DNA of 64,000 nt from Nocardioidaceae bacterium (GCA_030447805.1 JAUJOE010000002.1:186001-250000), one strand, 5' to 3'; positions 51,102 to 64,000 are shown, numbered from the stretch's first letter. Notes: generated by a model not told the origin, from the sequence alone. Numbers and translations: made by a program.

Positions 51102-52210
51102 GTGGTGCGCTTGCTGGTCTTCTCCGACCTGCATCTCGACACGCCGTTCAGGTGGGCGGGTCGCGACCTGGCGCGCGCTCGGCGGCGGGCGCTGCGGGCC
51201 ACACTCACCCGCATCTGCGATCTCGCCGAGTCCGAAGACGTCGACGCGGTCTTGTGCGGTGGCGACCTCTACGAGCACGATAGGTTCACGCCAGACACCC
51301 GGGTGTTCCTGCGCGCGCTTTTGCGCGCCTACACCCACGCCCCGTCTTCCTCGCACCCGGCAACCACGACTGGTACGGCGACCAGAGCCTCTACCGCCAA
51401 GGTGATTGGTCACCCAACGTCCACGTCTTCACCGAGGCGCGGTTGACGCCCGTGGAGCTCACGCCTGGCCTGACGTTGTGGGGGGCCGCTCACTGTGCCC
51501 CAGCGAACACCGACGGCTTCTTCGGCAACGGTTTCCAGGTCGACCGAGGTGGCGTCAACGTGGCTCTCATCCACGGCAGCGAGAGCTCTGACTTCCGCTG
51601 GCAAGAGGACGGTAAGGCACCGCACGCGCCGTTCAGTGCACGTCAGATTCCCGCCGCCGGCCTTGCTCACGCGTTCTGCGGGCACTTCCACAGCCCTCGC
51701 GACGCCGAGTGGCACACCTATCCCGGCAACCCCGACCCGTTGACGTTCGGTGAGTCAGGGGAGCGCGGCGCGGTGGTCGCCGACATCGCCAGCGATGGAA
51801 CTCCGACCCGCACGCGCCACCGGGTTGCCGTGTCGGAGGTGCACGACCGGGTCGTCGACCTGACCGGGGTTACCCACTCTGGCGAGGTCCGTGAGCGGGT
51901 CGCGGCCGACGTCAAGGGGCTGGCAGGTGTGGTGCGGGTGACGCTTACCGGCGAGGTCGAGCCGGAGGTCGACGTACGACTCGGTGACGTCGATGGCGGC
52001 TGGGACCACCTGGAGGCGCTCGTCGCGCGTCGGGGGCAGATCAGCGTCGCCTACGACCTCGACGAGCTCCGCCTCGAGAAGTCTGTGCGGGGCGAGTTCG
52101 TTCGTCTGGTCGAGGGTGACCCCGGCCTTGACGAGACCGTACGCCGCAAGGTGCTCACCACGGGGCTGCGTTCCCTCGCTGGTCGCTCCGACGAGCTGGA
52201 GGTGTTGTAG
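51102..52210 (+). CDS. SbcD/YhaO-like metallophosphoesterase (one frameshift)
   Basis: The calcineurin-like phosphoesterase core is clear: FSDLHLDTPF (DxH), CGGDLYEHD (GGDxxxxx), then after a break near 51345 LAPGNHDWYGD (GNHD), ALIHGSE and FCGHFHSP (GHxH). The C-terminal third is a capping domain (EPEVDVRLGDVDGGWDHLE). SbcD-type enzymes cut DNA with an SbcC/Rad50 ATPase, encoded 2 bp downstream. GTG 51102 or 51105 is the start after GAGGAGG. About 370 residues. Confidence 0.88.
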
Positions 52211-52212
52211 CG

Positions 52213-55200
52213 GTGCACATCAAGTCCGTCACCGCCGAGGCGTTCGGTCCCCTCGTCAACGAAACGCTGACGCTCAGCCCCGGTCTCACCGTCGTGCACG
52301 GTGACAACGAGTCGGCGAAGTCGAGCTGGCACGCCGCGATCTACGCTGCGCTGTGCGGCCGCCGTCGGGGCAAAGGGGCCAACAAGCTCGAAGACCGTGA
52401 CTTCGCCGATCGGCGTCGCCCGTGGGACCGCAACTCCTGGAAGGTCAGGTGCGAGGTCCGGCTCGACGACGGCCGCACGGTGACGCTGCGGCATGACCTC
52501 GACGGCAAGGTCGACTGCTGTGCCGTCGACGAGCGGGGTCGCGACCTCTCGAGCGAGATCATGTACGACGGGGCACCTGACGGTTCGCGATGGCTCGGGC
52601 TCAACCGGCGTACGTTCGCGGCGACCGCATGCGTCAACCAGGCCGAGCTGCTGCGTGTGCTCGACGCCGCTGACGAGCTGCAAACGGACATCCGGCGCGC
52701 CGCGGCCACCGCTGGCAGGGACGAAACGGCAGCAGCTGCGCTCGCCGCGCTGAAGAAGTACTCCAGCGACCACGTCGGACTCGACCGGGTGAACTCCAGA
52801 AGGCCGTTGCGGCGGGCGCTTGATGACCACGAGCGCGCCCGCGCGGCGTACGACCAAGCCCAGCGCGCCCACCAGGACTACCTGCGCCTCGTCGTCGAGT
52901 CGGATGCTGCGCAGGAAGCTGCCGCGGCGGCGGCGGTCGAACGTGCGGCAGCCGAGGCGGCCAACGACGCCGCCGAACGACTGATCCAGGTCGCTGAGGG
53001 CTCTCTTCAGCGCAGGCAGCGGTCGCTCAGGCGCAGGCACTTGCCGACGAGAAGCGAGCCAAGGCCAGCGCCAGCCAGTCCCGAATCGCCAGAGCTGGCG
53101 CGCTGGCGATGTCGGTGCCGGACGCTGCACCAGGCAGCACCAGCGGCGACGATGCGCTCGCCCAGCAGGTCGCCCGAGCGCTGGGCGGCTGGGAGTCGAC
53201 GCCCGACGTTCCATCGTTGCCGGGCCCGTCGTCGCAAGATCTGCAGGCCGAGATCGACGGCTTGCCTGCGCCCCCCACGGCGACGTCGCCGTCGACCCGA
53301 CCGTCGAACGTCTTCGTGAGGACTATCTGCAAGCCGCCGCCGTCGTCGAGCGGGACGAGCGCAACCGGGTGCACCTCCCGATATCGCCGATCTGGCCGTC
53401 GCAGCGGCCGTCAAGGCCGACCCGGCTGCGCTGCGGTCGCTCATCGAGAGGTTGGCAGCGCCCGTCGCAGCGGTTGACCCGCGGCTGCTCGCTGACGTGG
53501 AAGCTGCGGTGCGGCAGCGTGATCAGGCTGCCGCAGCGGTCCAGCGCGCCGAACAGCACGAGTCCGCTGCTCTCGCAGCCGCCCGCCATAGCGGAACCCT
53601 GCTCACGCGGCTTCGGGTCCGTCGCGTCTCACCGCGGTGGCATGGGTTGTTGGGGCGTTGCTCTTCGCCGTCGCGCTCCTCCTCGTTGTGTCCGGCCGAC
53701 CCGTGGCAGGAGTGGCCTCTGCTGCGATCGGTGCCGGTGCTGTGGTGACCGGCGCGGTCGTACGACGCACTGCCCGCCGTGGCACCAGCACAGTGGCGCG
53801 CTCGGCGGACACGCTCGAGGAGCAACTCGAAGCGGCGCGGGCAGACCTGCGACAGTGCCGCGAGACGAACGCCCGCGCCGAGTACACCTACCTTGGCGCT
53901 CAAGCCCGACTCGACGCAGCCGGCACCGCGGCGTCGTCGAGCGCAGCGCGTCGGCAGGCGGCGGCCGACGAGGCGGCCAGGCTGGGACTGCCGGCGGACG
54001 CCGCGCAGCTGCGCACTCTTGCCGACCTTGCTCAGCGGGTGCGCTCTCAACGCGAAGCGTTCGATCGCTGGCTCCGTGAGTACGACGCCGACCAGCGCGC
54101 CCGGCAGTCCAGCGAGCAGCGACTGGCGCAGGCGCTCCGCGACCGGGGGTGCGACGGTCACGTTGACGCGATGCAGGGCTATGCGGCGTACGAGCGCGGC
54201 TGCGCGTCCCGCGCCGAACAGGCTCGTCACGCGCAACGGCGCGACGAGCTCGAGGCGCGGCTGCGCGACCGGCTGGCGTCCGAACGTGCGGCCGAGCGCG
54301 CAGAGCAGGCGACAAGCGAAGCTCTCGAGGAGCTGCTTCGAGTCGCCCGCCGCTTCGACCTCACCGGGCCCGATGACCCGCTCGGATCGACCGCGGCGGA
54401 CGCCGACGCGCTCGTCGGGCGGTTGCGGCGATGGCTGCACGACCGCGGCGCGGCGCTAGAAGAGGCCGACCAGCAGCGCGGCCGGTGGCAGGAGCTGCAG
54501 GCGCTGCTCGACGGGCGCAGCCTTGAGGAGCTGCAGGCGGCAGCCGCAGCCGATGCCGAGGCGGCCGAAGCGGCAGAGCAGCAGGCGCACGCGGCACTCG
54601 AACAACTCCAGACTAAGACTGAAGCGCTCAAGGTCGCCGCAGCGGAGGCCGGCGCGGACTATCCCCTCCACCGGGAGACTGCGCAGGCATTGTTCGTGGC
54701 GCGCCGAGAACGGCTCGAGCGTGCTCGTGATTGTGAAGCGGAGCTGTCCCAGGAGGCTTCGAGGCAGCACGGCAAGGTCGCCGAGCGCGAGCGGTCCATC
54801 CCGAGTGTGGCAGAGGCTGAGGAGGCCCTCGACCGGGCGCAATGCGAGCTCGACCGGGTGAGGTCACTCGGTCAGGTGCTCGATCTGACGGAGTCGTTCC
54901 TGGCGAGAGCGCAGGAGACGACGTACAACAATCTCGCACCCGTGCTCAGCGCGGCTCTGGAGAAGTGGCTCCCACAGGTCACCGGCGGTCGGTACCGCCG
55001 CGCGCGAGTCGACCCCGAGACGTTGGCGGTTCGGGTGGAGGCTGAGACCGGGGCGCTACGCCGGGCGGAGTTGCTCAGTGTCGGCACGGCCGAGCAGGTC
55101 TACCTGCTGCTGCGGGTTGCGCTGGCCGAGCACCTGGCCAACGCGTCGACGGTGAGCCCGCTGCTGCTCGACGACGTCACGGTCCAGGCCGACCCTACCC

Positions 55201-55358
55201 GCACAGTGGCGATACTGCGCATGTGCAAGGCGCTCGCTGACGAGGGCCGTCAGGTGGTGCTGTTCGCTCAGGAGGAGTCGGTGGCGGCATGGGCGGAGCG
55301 CAACCTCGACGGGCCGCAGCACTCGCTCGTTCGACTGACCGTGCCGGCGGCCGCCTGA
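52213..55358 (+). CDS. SbcC/YhaN-like ATPase with a membrane hairpin (frameshifted)
   Basis: About 1045 residues. The N-terminal ABC half starts MHIKSVTAEAFGPLVNETLT with Walker A VVHGDNESAKSSW (Ala where NEAGKS has Gly). Long coiled coils follow, and the C-terminal half has the signature-like LLSVGTAEQVYLLLRVALAE and Walker B LLLDDVTVQ. Breaks lie near 53010, 53390 and 53630. Between the coils is a hydrophobic hairpin (VVGALLFAVALLLVVSG and GVASAAIGAGAVVTGAVV, about 478-515), as in YhaN of Bacillus. It should tether the complex to the membrane, unlike classical SbcC. Confidence 0.82.
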
Positions 55359-55499
55359 TGCATCTGCTGTGACCCCCGAAGAGCAAGAACGACACCGGCC
55401 CGGCAGCGGCGGGTGGCTGGTTCGTTCATGTCACACTCGGCACAGAAGTTGCGCGCGCCTTCTGGTCCACCGCCTAACGACTGCGGCTAAGAGGATGAC

Positions 55500-56948
55500 A
55501 TGACCACAGAGCAAACGGCACGTCGCCTGCACGAGGTGCCACTCGCCCCCGCTCCCCTTGAGCGGCTCGTTGAGCTGCTGCCAGCAGAGCAGTCGCAGCG
55601 GTTCCGTGCGATCATCGGGAAGGCCCAGGAGCTTCTCGACGACCGTGTTGTGTGGAACATCAACTCCACCGCGTCAGGCGGCGGAGTCGCGGAGATGCTG
55701 CAAGCGTTGATCGCCTACGCTCTCGGAGCCGAGGTCGACACCCGCTGGCTGGTCATCCACGGCGACCCACCCTTCTTCGCGCTGACAAAGCGGCTGCACA
55801 ACTTCCTGCACGGCTCGCCAGGTGACGGCGGCCCACTCGGCCCCGAAGAGCACTCGCTGTACTCCGCGGTGCTCGAAGACCACCATTCCGACCTCCAGCA
55901 GCGGGTACGCCGTGGGGACGTCGTCCTGCTCCACGACCCGCAGACAGCGGGGTTGGTCGACGTACTGCGCGAAGCCGGGGCTGTGGTCATCTGGCGCTGC
56001 CACATCGGAGCCGACCAGTCCACCGAGCACACCGAGCAGGCCTGGGACTTCCTTCGGCGCTACGTCGAGAACGCCGACGCGCTGGTGTTCACGCGGGCGC
56101 AGTACGCCCCCGACTGGGTAGCGCCAGAGCGCTTGCAGGTGATCGCGCCTTCCATCGACCCCTTCTCCCTGAAGAACTGTGAACTCGACCCGGTGGAGGT
56201 CGATCGCATCTTGCGAACGGTTGGCCTTGCCCCGAACGGTCGCGAGGAGGAGCCGGTGACCTTTCCGGGCCGCGACGGCTCGTCACGCACTGTTCGTCGG
56301 CACTCCGGTCTCACCGACGGGGCGTCCGAGCCTCCACCGGCCGACGCTCCCCTCGTGGTTCAGGTGAGCCGGTGGGACCGGCTCAAGGACATGGCAGGGG
56401 TGATGACGGCGTTCACCGACCATGTGGCCGAGACACACCCCCAATCTCATCTGCTCTTGGTCGGTCCGGATGTTTCCGGCGTCGCCGATGACCCCGAGGG
56501 CGCGGAGGTGCTCGCGGAGTGCGTTGCGCAGTGGGCGCAGCTACCTGACGACGTACGCCGTCGGGTGCACCTGGTCCGAGTGCCCATGGACGACCTCGAC
56601 GAGAACGCGATCATCGTCAACGCGATCCAGCGCCGGGCTGCCGTGGTCGTGCAGAAGAGCTTCGCCGAAGGTTTCGGCCTCACCGTCACCGAGGCGATGT
56701 GGAAGGGCCGTCCGGTGGTCGCCGGGGCTGTGGGCGGCATCCCCGACCAGATCGACTCCGGTGTCCACGGTATCCTCGTCGACCCGCGCGACCTGCAGGC
56801 GTGCGGCGAAGCCGTCTGCGGTCTGCTCGCAGACCCCGACCGCGCACGGAGCCTTGGCGACGCTGCCCGCGACCGGGTCCGCAGCCAGTTCTTGGGGGAC
56901 CGGCACCTGTCTCAATACATCAAGCTGTTCGGCCAGCTGGGCGGCTGA
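55500..56948 (+). CDS. Trehalose-synthase-like GT4 glycosyltransferase
   Basis: This intact 482-residue protein matches trehalose glycosyltransferring synthases (TreT type), which join glucose to NDP-glucose. Motifs: WNINSTASGGGVAEMLQAL near the N-terminus, IWRCHIGAD, IAPSIDPFSLKN, VVQVSRWDRLKDMAG, and the donor-site KSFAEGFGLTVTEAMWKGRPVVAG with the EX7E pattern. It would make trehalose as a compatible solute in the cytosol. It stands alone; a related sugar-phosphate transferase is the alternative. Confidence 0.85.
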   Translation: MTTEQTARRLHEVPLAPAPLERLVELLPAEQSQRFRAIIGKAQELLDDRVVWNINSTASGGGVAEMLQALIAYALGAEVDTRWLVIHGDPPFFALTKRLHNFLHGSPGDGGPLGPEEHSLYSAVLEDHHSDLQQRVRRGDVVLLHDPQTAGLVDVLREAGAVVIWRCHIGADQSTEHTEQAWDFLRRYVENADALVFTRAQYAPDWVAPERLQVIAPSIDPFSLKNCELDPVEVDRILRTVGLAPNGREEEPVTFPGRDGSSRTVRRHSGLTDGASEPPPADAPLVVQVSRWDRLKDMAGVMTAFTDHVAETHPQSHLLLVGPDVSGVADDPEGAEVLAECVAQWAQLPDDVRRRVHLVRVPMDDLDENAIIVNAIQRRAAVVVQKSFAEGFGLTVTEAMWKGRPVVAGAVGGIPDQIDSGVHGILVDPRDLQACGEAVCGLLADPDRARSLGDAARDRVRSQFLGDRHLSQYIKLFGQLGG

Positions 56949-57252
56949 GCCAACCTGGCTGCGGCGTCGCGACGCCGGTGCATGTTTGGGCATCGACCAC
57001 GCAGTGCCGTCGACCCCCTGTCACAGGAACGTCAACGTGCATGAAGTGATCGGCCGCCCAACCTGAGTATCGACAGCCCGCCGCGAGCGCCGGCACACTG
57101 TGATCATTGCGAAGGCGATTCAGCCTTCCGGCGGTTCTGCCGAGCGGTTCTGCCCTTCCGCCGGTGCTTCCCTTCGTGCCGTCCCGTCCGCTGGTAGTTG
57201 GCTTGCTGCCGCCTCACCGGCTGGCTGCGCTGCCGTGCCGAGTAGAACCTAA
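56949..57252. other. Intergenic region with short repeats
   Basis: About 300 bp between convergent genes. CGGTTCTGCC occurs twice (about 57131 and 57145) within complementary CCTTCCGG/CCTTCCGCCGG stretches that could fold. No gene is supported; reading frames here are extensions of the HNH gene in the wrong frame. Confidence 0.4.
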
Positions 57253-58559
57253 TCAGCCGTTGTTCCATCGTTGAAGGCGGCGGATGCAACAACCGCGATC
57301 GGTGTCGACGTTGACGGCCGGTGGCGCCGCCGGCCCAAGCGCGACCGGCGGCAGGGAGTGGTAGGTGCGGTTGGTTGGGGTGGTCCAGATGATCGCGCCG
57401 GTGTCGGGGTAGAGGCATGTGTGGGTGTTCTCGGGTGGTGTGGCAGTTGGTGGAGGTTCCGTGGCCGTTGTTAGCGGTGGTGGCCCCGCCGTTGGCGTAC
57501 TCGATGATGTGGTCGATGTCGCGGATGGGGGAGGCGCAGTTGATGCCGCGGCAGTGTTGGTCGCGGATGGTGATGAAGTCGCCGTCGAAGGGCGCCGGCG
57601 GGTGTCGGCGGCGGTGAGGGTGGCGTCGAGGGGGTCGGTGTAGAGGCGTTTGACCCAGGTGTTGCCGGTGGTAGCGATCAGCCGGGCGACCGGGCGGGAT
57701 GGGTCCGCAGCCGGTCAGGTCGGCGGGGTTGTCATCGGCACCGAACAGGGTGGTGTCGGTCATGACCAGGTTGAGGTGCACCTTCACGTCCTCGGGTGTC
57801 GCGGCGCCGGTGATGCGTTCGACCAAGGTGTCGCACATCAGGTGGCTGATCGACCGGTCATCGCCGGCGGCGCGCGGCTGCGCGCGTGGTCGTCGAGGGC
57901 GTGCCAGCACGCGGCGGCTTGTTCGGCGGGTAGGTAGGCCGCCAGGTACGCCGTACCTGGGGTGGCGGGGCTGACCGTAACGTGTCTGTCGGCGCGTTCT
58001 CGGGTGGCTTTGCGGGCGGCTGCGTCGGGGTCGATCTCGATCACCCGCCGCTCCACCAGGCCACGGATCTTGGCCGGCGGCACATCGGCGGCTTCTTCGG
58101 CGATCACCTGGTCAGCCAACGACTGCTGGGCCGGGTCGGCCAGCAGTTGGGTCTCGCGGGCGACCGCGCGGGCCGTCGTGACGTTCAGCTGCCGTGCCGC
58201 AACGCCGCCAGGGTGTGCGGGTGCTTGGTGGCCAGGTTGTAACAGTCAGCCACGAACGACTGCGCGGTCAAGGTCGACAGCCGGCAGACCAACGACACCT
58301 CCGCGATCAGCGACCGGTACCGCCCCGGCGAATCCGGCACCCCAAGGTCAGCGTCGAGGGAGGTGCGCTGGTCAACAAACGCAGCTACCTGCCGGACCTG
58401 CTCGGCCTGCAGCGCACAGATCTGCCGCTGCAGATCACCGATGCTGTCCAGGGTCGCCGACACAGCGTCCTCGCGGACAGCCCACCGGCTAGCCGGCTGA
58501 CCACCAGCGAGTGGCTCGCGCTCGTGCCCATCAGCGTCAGTTCGCTCTTCGCTTTCCAT
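57253..58559 (-). CDS. DUF222/HNH endonuclease (13E12-like, several frameshifts)
   Basis: About 435 residues when joined: MESEERTDADGHEREPLAGG, VCRLSTLTAQSFVADCYNLA, VARETQLLADPAQQSLADQV, SPATPGTAYLAAYLPAEQAA, HLMCDTLVERITGAATPEDV, then the HNH site FDGDFITIRDQHCR, IRDIDHIIEYANGG and NCHTTREHPH, end AIIWTTPTNRTYHSLPPV. DUF222 with a C-terminal HNH is a multicopy actinobacterial family of unknown target, related to the mycobacterial 13E12 repeat. Breaks near 58190, 57860, 57670 and 57425 may be errors or decay. Confidence 0.8.
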
Positions 58560-58774
58560 AACTCGAATGTATCTTCGACCACCGACAGTTCTTGACTCCA
58601 CCTCTGCTTGACTCCTGCTTCGCCGCCGCCACCTCGGGTAGGTGCCATTAGCGGATCGGCTGCGGACGGCCATGCGACGTGCGTGCGCGGGGGGTGGTGG
58701 ACCAGCGATATGTACCGGATCTGCTTCGGGAGGTCAGGCGGGTGACAATTGCCGCGTCGCGGCTGGAGGTTTCA

Positions 58775-59409
58775 GATGGGCATGCGCTGGCACCATCTGG
58801 ATCCCTGGCGGTTGCTGAGGGAAGGCGGGCGCCACCGAAGCGCCGATGTGCTCCGGCCAGGTCGTCTACGTCGTCGGCGGCGGCAACTCCGCTGGGCAAG
58901 CAGTGATGCACATGGCCGGCTACGCCCGCAAGGTCATCCTGGTCATCCGCGACGACAAGCCCGCCGCCTCGATGTCCGCCTACCTGCTCAACCGGCTCCG
59001 CGAGACCCCGAACGTGGAGATCCGCACCCGCACCAGGATCACCGCCCTGACCGGCACCGACCACCTGGAAGCGGTCACGCTGGATCGCGCCGGCCGGGAA
59101 ACAGAGGTGGCCGTGAGCCGGCTGTTCGTCCTCATCGGCGGCCGTCCGCACACCGAGTGGGCAAAGGACACCAGCATCATCCGCGACCCCGCCGGCTACC
59201 TGGTCACCGGGCCGGACCTTCTCGAAGGCGGCAACCCTCCGGCCTGCTGGCCGTTGGACCGACAGCCGTACTACCTGGAGACCAGCTTCCCCGGCTCCTT
59301 CGCCGCCGGCGACGTCCGGCACGGCTCGGTCAAGCGGATCGCCTCCGGAGTGGGCGAGGGGGCGATGGCCGTGCAGTTCGTCCACCGCTACCTCGAGGAA
59401 ACGTCCTAG
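58775..59409 (+). pseudogene. Thioredoxin-reductase-like flavoprotein, N-terminally truncated
   Basis: The clean frame from 58846 reads SGQVVYVVGGGNSAGQAVMH (NAD-binding GGGNSAG), VILVIRDDKPAASMSAYLLN, VEIRTRTRITALTGTDHLEA, VSRLFVLIGGRPHTEWAKD and the FAD-binding end PGSFAAGDVRHGSVKRIASG. A degraded match (GMRWHHLDPWRLL, then a frame change near 58835) precedes it. The N-terminal FAD domain and any redox-active CxxC are missing, so the product is unlikely to work. It lies at the left edge of the copper cluster. Confidence 0.75.
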
Positions 59410-59549
59410 GCGAGGTGACGACCCACGGCCTCAGCGGCCCGCTCGCTCGCGCTCGTGCCGGTCGGCAACGCGCTCCCGGCGCTGGCCCCACTGGCGCTGC
59501 TCACCGTCCCGGCCGCGCCCCCTCAGTCGGCGGCAGAAGTTTGCATGAA

Positions 59550-59566
59550 ATACCATAGGGGGGTAT
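59550..59566. promoter_or_regulatory. CsoR-type copper operator
   Basis: ATACC (59550-59554) and GGTAT (59562-59566) flank a G-rich centre, giving the TACC..GGGGGGTA pattern of CsoR boxes. It lies 44 bp before the csoR start chosen here. Repression is expected to lift when CsoR binds Cu(I). Confidence 0.75.
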
Positions 59567-59609
59567 GGTGTTGGAACCAGGTGACGGCGACGACACAGGA
59601 TGCAGCGCG

Positions 59610-59912
59610 ATGAACAGCCCGGCTAACGGCCCGCACGGCTACATCTCCCGCAACGACGACTACCTCAAGCGGCTGCGGCGCATCGAGGGGCAGGTCCGCG
59701 GCCTGCAGCGGATGGTCGAGACCGAGCAGTACTGCATCGACGTCCTCACCCAGGTCTCGGCGACGACCAAGGCGCTGCAGGCCGTCGCGCTCGGCCTGCT
59801 CGAGGACCACCTGAGCCACTGCGTCGTGCAGGCCGCCGCCGCTGGCGGCCCGGAGGCCGACGCCAAGGTACGCGAGGCGTCCGAGGCGATCGCCCGCCTG
59901 GTCCGCTCCTGA
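59610..59912 (+). CDS. csoR: Copper-sensing repressor CsoR
   Basis: This 100-residue all-helical repressor has YLKRLRRIEGQVRGLQRMVE, then the Cu(I) ligands in YCIDVLTQVSATTKALQ (Cys) and LLEDHLSHCV (His, Cys), and the end EAIARLVRS. Normal CsoR length supports the start MNSPANGPHG; ATG 59565 lies inside the operator. It should control itself, copZ, the His-rich protein and copA through the box just upstream. Confidence 0.93.
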   Translation: MNSPANGPHGYISRNDDYLKRLRRIEGQVRGLQRMVETEQYCIDVLTQVSATTKALQAVALGLLEDHLSHCVVQAAAAGGPEADAKVREASEAIARLVRS

Positions 59913-60003
59913 CGCCACGCGACGCTCTCTGACCACCGCACTCCCGATCCCCGCTGCCTTACCGACCCACCGCCCGACAGACCACGACGAGGAGACATTC
60001 GCC

Positions 60004-60213
60004 ATGAGCACTGCCACATACACCGTCACCGGCATGACCTGCGAGCACTGCGTCAGCAGCGTCACCGAGGAGCTGACCAAGGTCGAGGGCGTCCGCGACG
60101 TCGACGTCGAACTGGCCACCGGCGCGGTCACCATCACCAGCGACGGCCCCATCGAGCCGGCCAAGGCCCGCGAGGCTATCAACGAGGCCGGCTTCGAGCT
60201 CGCCGGCTCCTGA
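60004..60213 (+). CDS. copZ: Copper chaperone CopZ (HMA domain)
   Basis: This 69-residue heavy-metal-associated domain carries the metal site GMTCEHCVSSV and the fold VEGVRDVDVELATGAVTIT. It ferries Cu(I) in the cytosol to the CopA ATPase. GAGGAG precedes the ATG. It sits between csoR and the secreted copper protein in the same direction. Confidence 0.93.
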   Translation: MSTATYTVTGMTCEHCVSSVTEELTKVEGVRDVDVELATGAVTITSDGPIEPAKAREAINEAGFELAGS

Positions 60214-60333
60214 CCCCAGGCCGCTCGGCACTACCGCCGGACGAAGGACTCAGCGCCCGGTACAGCCCATCCCAGCCGGGCCAACCCGGCCACCCGAACC
60301 GGCCAGCGCAACCAGCGCAGTGAGGAACCCATC

Positions 60334-61443
60334 ATGAAAGCCCCCGCCAAGCTCGGTGCCTTCGCCGTCGCCCTGGCCGTCGTGTTCGGCGGCGCCACCG
60401 CGGTCGGCAACTCCGCCGGCCCCATCGGCTTCGCCACCGACGCCACCGACGCCCCGCACGACAGCGCCCACGCCAACGGCGGCCACGGCGCCGCGCACGG
60501 GCCGACGACCTCAGGCGCCGCCACCCCCGGCGACACCGACCGCCTCACCGACACCGGTGGCGCGGACAGCGCCGACCTGCCTGGAGGCCTCGCCATGTCC
60601 CAGCACGGCTACACCCTGCAACTCGGCCAGGATGCCCTGTCCGCGGGGCAGCCCGCGACCCTGAGCCTGACCATCACCGGTCCGGACGGCCAGCCGGTCA
60701 CCGCCTACACCCCCACCCACGACAAGGACCTGCACCTGATCTTGGTGCGCCGGGACCTGACCGGCTTCCAGCACCTGCACCCGAGCCGTGACGACACCGG
60801 CACCTGGACCGTCCCGGTCACCCTGCCGACCGCCGGGGAGTACCGGGTGTTCGCTGACTTCGCTCCCGGCGACAGCACCACCGCCATCACCTTGGGCGCG
60901 GACCTGTCGGTCGCCGGGGACTACTCCCCGCGACCGCTACCCGCGGCGCAGCGCACCGCCACCGTCGACGGCGGCTACACCGTCACCCTGGACGGCGAGC
61001 TCGTCGCCGGGCAGGAGTCGAAGCTGACCCTGACCGTCAGCAAGGACGGCCAGCCGGTTACCGACTTGCAGCCCTACCTCGCCGCCTACGGCCACCTGGT
61101 CGCGCTGCGCGACGGGGACCTGGCCTACCTGCACGTGCACCCCGACGGCGAACCCGGTGACGGCCGCACCCCCGCCGGCCCCGGCATCACGTTCTATGTC
61201 AGCGCCCCCACCGAGGGTGACTACGGGTTGTTCCTGGACTTCCGGCACCAGGACACCGTTCGCACCGCCTCGTTCACCGCTCGGGCGACCGCCGGCGACC
61301 GGAAGACGGCCTCCTCCGGCGGCGGCCACGCCGGGCACGGCGCGACGACCAGCCCCACTGTCCCGGTCCCCACTGCCCCGACCGAGCCCGTCCCGTCCGG
61401 AGCCGCCGACGGCGGCCACTCCTCGGACGGCCACGGCCACTAG
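60334..61443 (+). CDS. Secreted His-rich copper-binding protein
   Basis: This 369-residue protein has a signal peptide ([23 protein letters not shown]), a His-rich linker ([18 protein letters not shown]), two beta-sandwich domains with HxH-type motifs ([42 protein letters not shown]) and a His-rich tail ([15 protein letters not shown]). The paired domains look alike and probably arose by duplication. Such proteins occur beside copA in actinobacteria and are thought to bind copper outside the cell. Membrane or wall attachment is not evident. Confidence 0.8.
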   Translation: MKAPAKLGAFAVALAVVFGGATAVGNSAGPIGFATDATDAPHDSAHANGGHGAAHGPTTSGAATPGDTDRLTDTGGADSADLPGGLAMSQHGYTLQLGQDALSAGQPATLSLTITGPDGQPVTAYTPTHDKDLHLILVRRDLTGFQHLHPSRDDTGTWTVPVTLPTAGEYRVFADFAPGDSTTAITLGADLSVAGDYSPRPLPAAQRTATVDGGYTVTLDGELVAGQESKLTLTVSKDGQPVTDLQPYLAAYGHLVALRDGDLAYLHVHPDGEPGDGRTPAGPGITFYVSAPTEGDYGLFLDFRHQDTVRTASFTARATAGDRKTASSGGGHAGHGATTSPTVPVPTAPTEPVPSGAADGGHSSDGHGH

Positions 61444-61519
61444 ACCGCGGGCCGGTGACGCCCTAGCGGCGTACCCCCTCAGCGTCCACCGTCCGCACGC
61501 CCCCACCGAAGGAGGGGTG

Positions 61520-63942
<2,423 letters not shown>

Positions 63943-63946
<4 letters not shown>

Positions 63947-64000
63947 CCGACACGACCGCGGCCGCAGCCGGCCCCGCCCTCACCCGACTGGCGGTCAGCG
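63943..64000 (+). CDS. Start of the next copper-operon gene (partial)
   Basis: ATG 63943 overlaps the copA stop (ATGA) and the frame [19 protein letters not shown] stays open to the window edge. GGAGCAG lies just upstream. Too short to name; the coupling shows that it belongs to the copper operon. Confidence 0.6.

Noticed and set aside
59410-59549. A small hydrophobic peptide frame before csoR
   Set aside because: It has no start or ribosome-binding site and runs into the operator; it looks like chance in GC-rich DNA.

Overview
The window is GC-rich chromosomal DNA from an actinobacterium. The best guess is a Nocardioidaceae/Propionibacteriales-like soil organism. This rests on an Rv3235-type protein, a LysM/SAF/CpaE-like cluster beside secA, a class-180 NAD-glutamate dehydrogenase, a tmRNA tag ending in DFALAA, and several apparently leaderless genes. 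The genus is inference.

About 0-32 kb is mostly core genome. It holds a YcaQ-type protein end, secA, an envelope/pilus-like cluster (Rv3235, LysM, BldC-like HTH, SAF, CpaE-like), a polytopic membrane protein with a cupredoxin lipoprotein, ku, pruA, a vapBC pair, a methyltransferase, DUF2505, kynA, NAD-gdh, prfB, a CUT1 sugar ABC transporter, ftsE-ftsX-M23 peptidase, smpB, an SDR, a second toxin-antitoxin pair and ssrA (tmRNA). Many of these genes, including essential ones (secA, prfB), are split by 1-2 base indels. Read them as one gene each with probable sequencing errors, not as true pseudogenes.

About 32-43 kb starts with a 193-bp MITE-like element that abuts and truncates a dapD fragment. 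An intact five-gene oligopeptide ABC operon follows, then a C45-type acyltransferase remnant, an intact gamma-glutamyltransferase, an IS1380 fragment and an orphan lipoprotein. The segment from about 40.1 to 43.1 kb looks less GC-rich than its surroundings.

About 43-50.6 kb is an accessory island. A two-gene operon encodes a TIR-domain protein and a dynamin-like GTPase, which is the best candidate for an undescribed (defence-like) system. Next to it are a decayed IS256-type element, a Tn554-like recombinase remnant with its two small partner genes, and a NUDIX hydrolase.

About 51-57 kb holds an SbcD/YhaO-like phosphoesterase with a membrane-anchored SbcC/YhaN-like ATPase, and a trehalose-synthase-like glycosyltransferase. 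About 57-59.4 kb holds a frameshifted DUF222/HNH endonuclease and a 5'-truncated thioredoxin-reductase-like gene. The last 4.5 kb is an intact copper operon: a CsoR box, csoR, copZ, a His-rich secreted protein, copA and the start of a further gene.

Three intergenic stem-loops share the same 7-bp arm (TTGTCAG/CTGACAA, one copy with a one-base variant), a 44-46 bp length and unrelated loops. They lie 20-30 bp behind secA, kynA and smpB and appear to be a dispersed terminator-like repeat.
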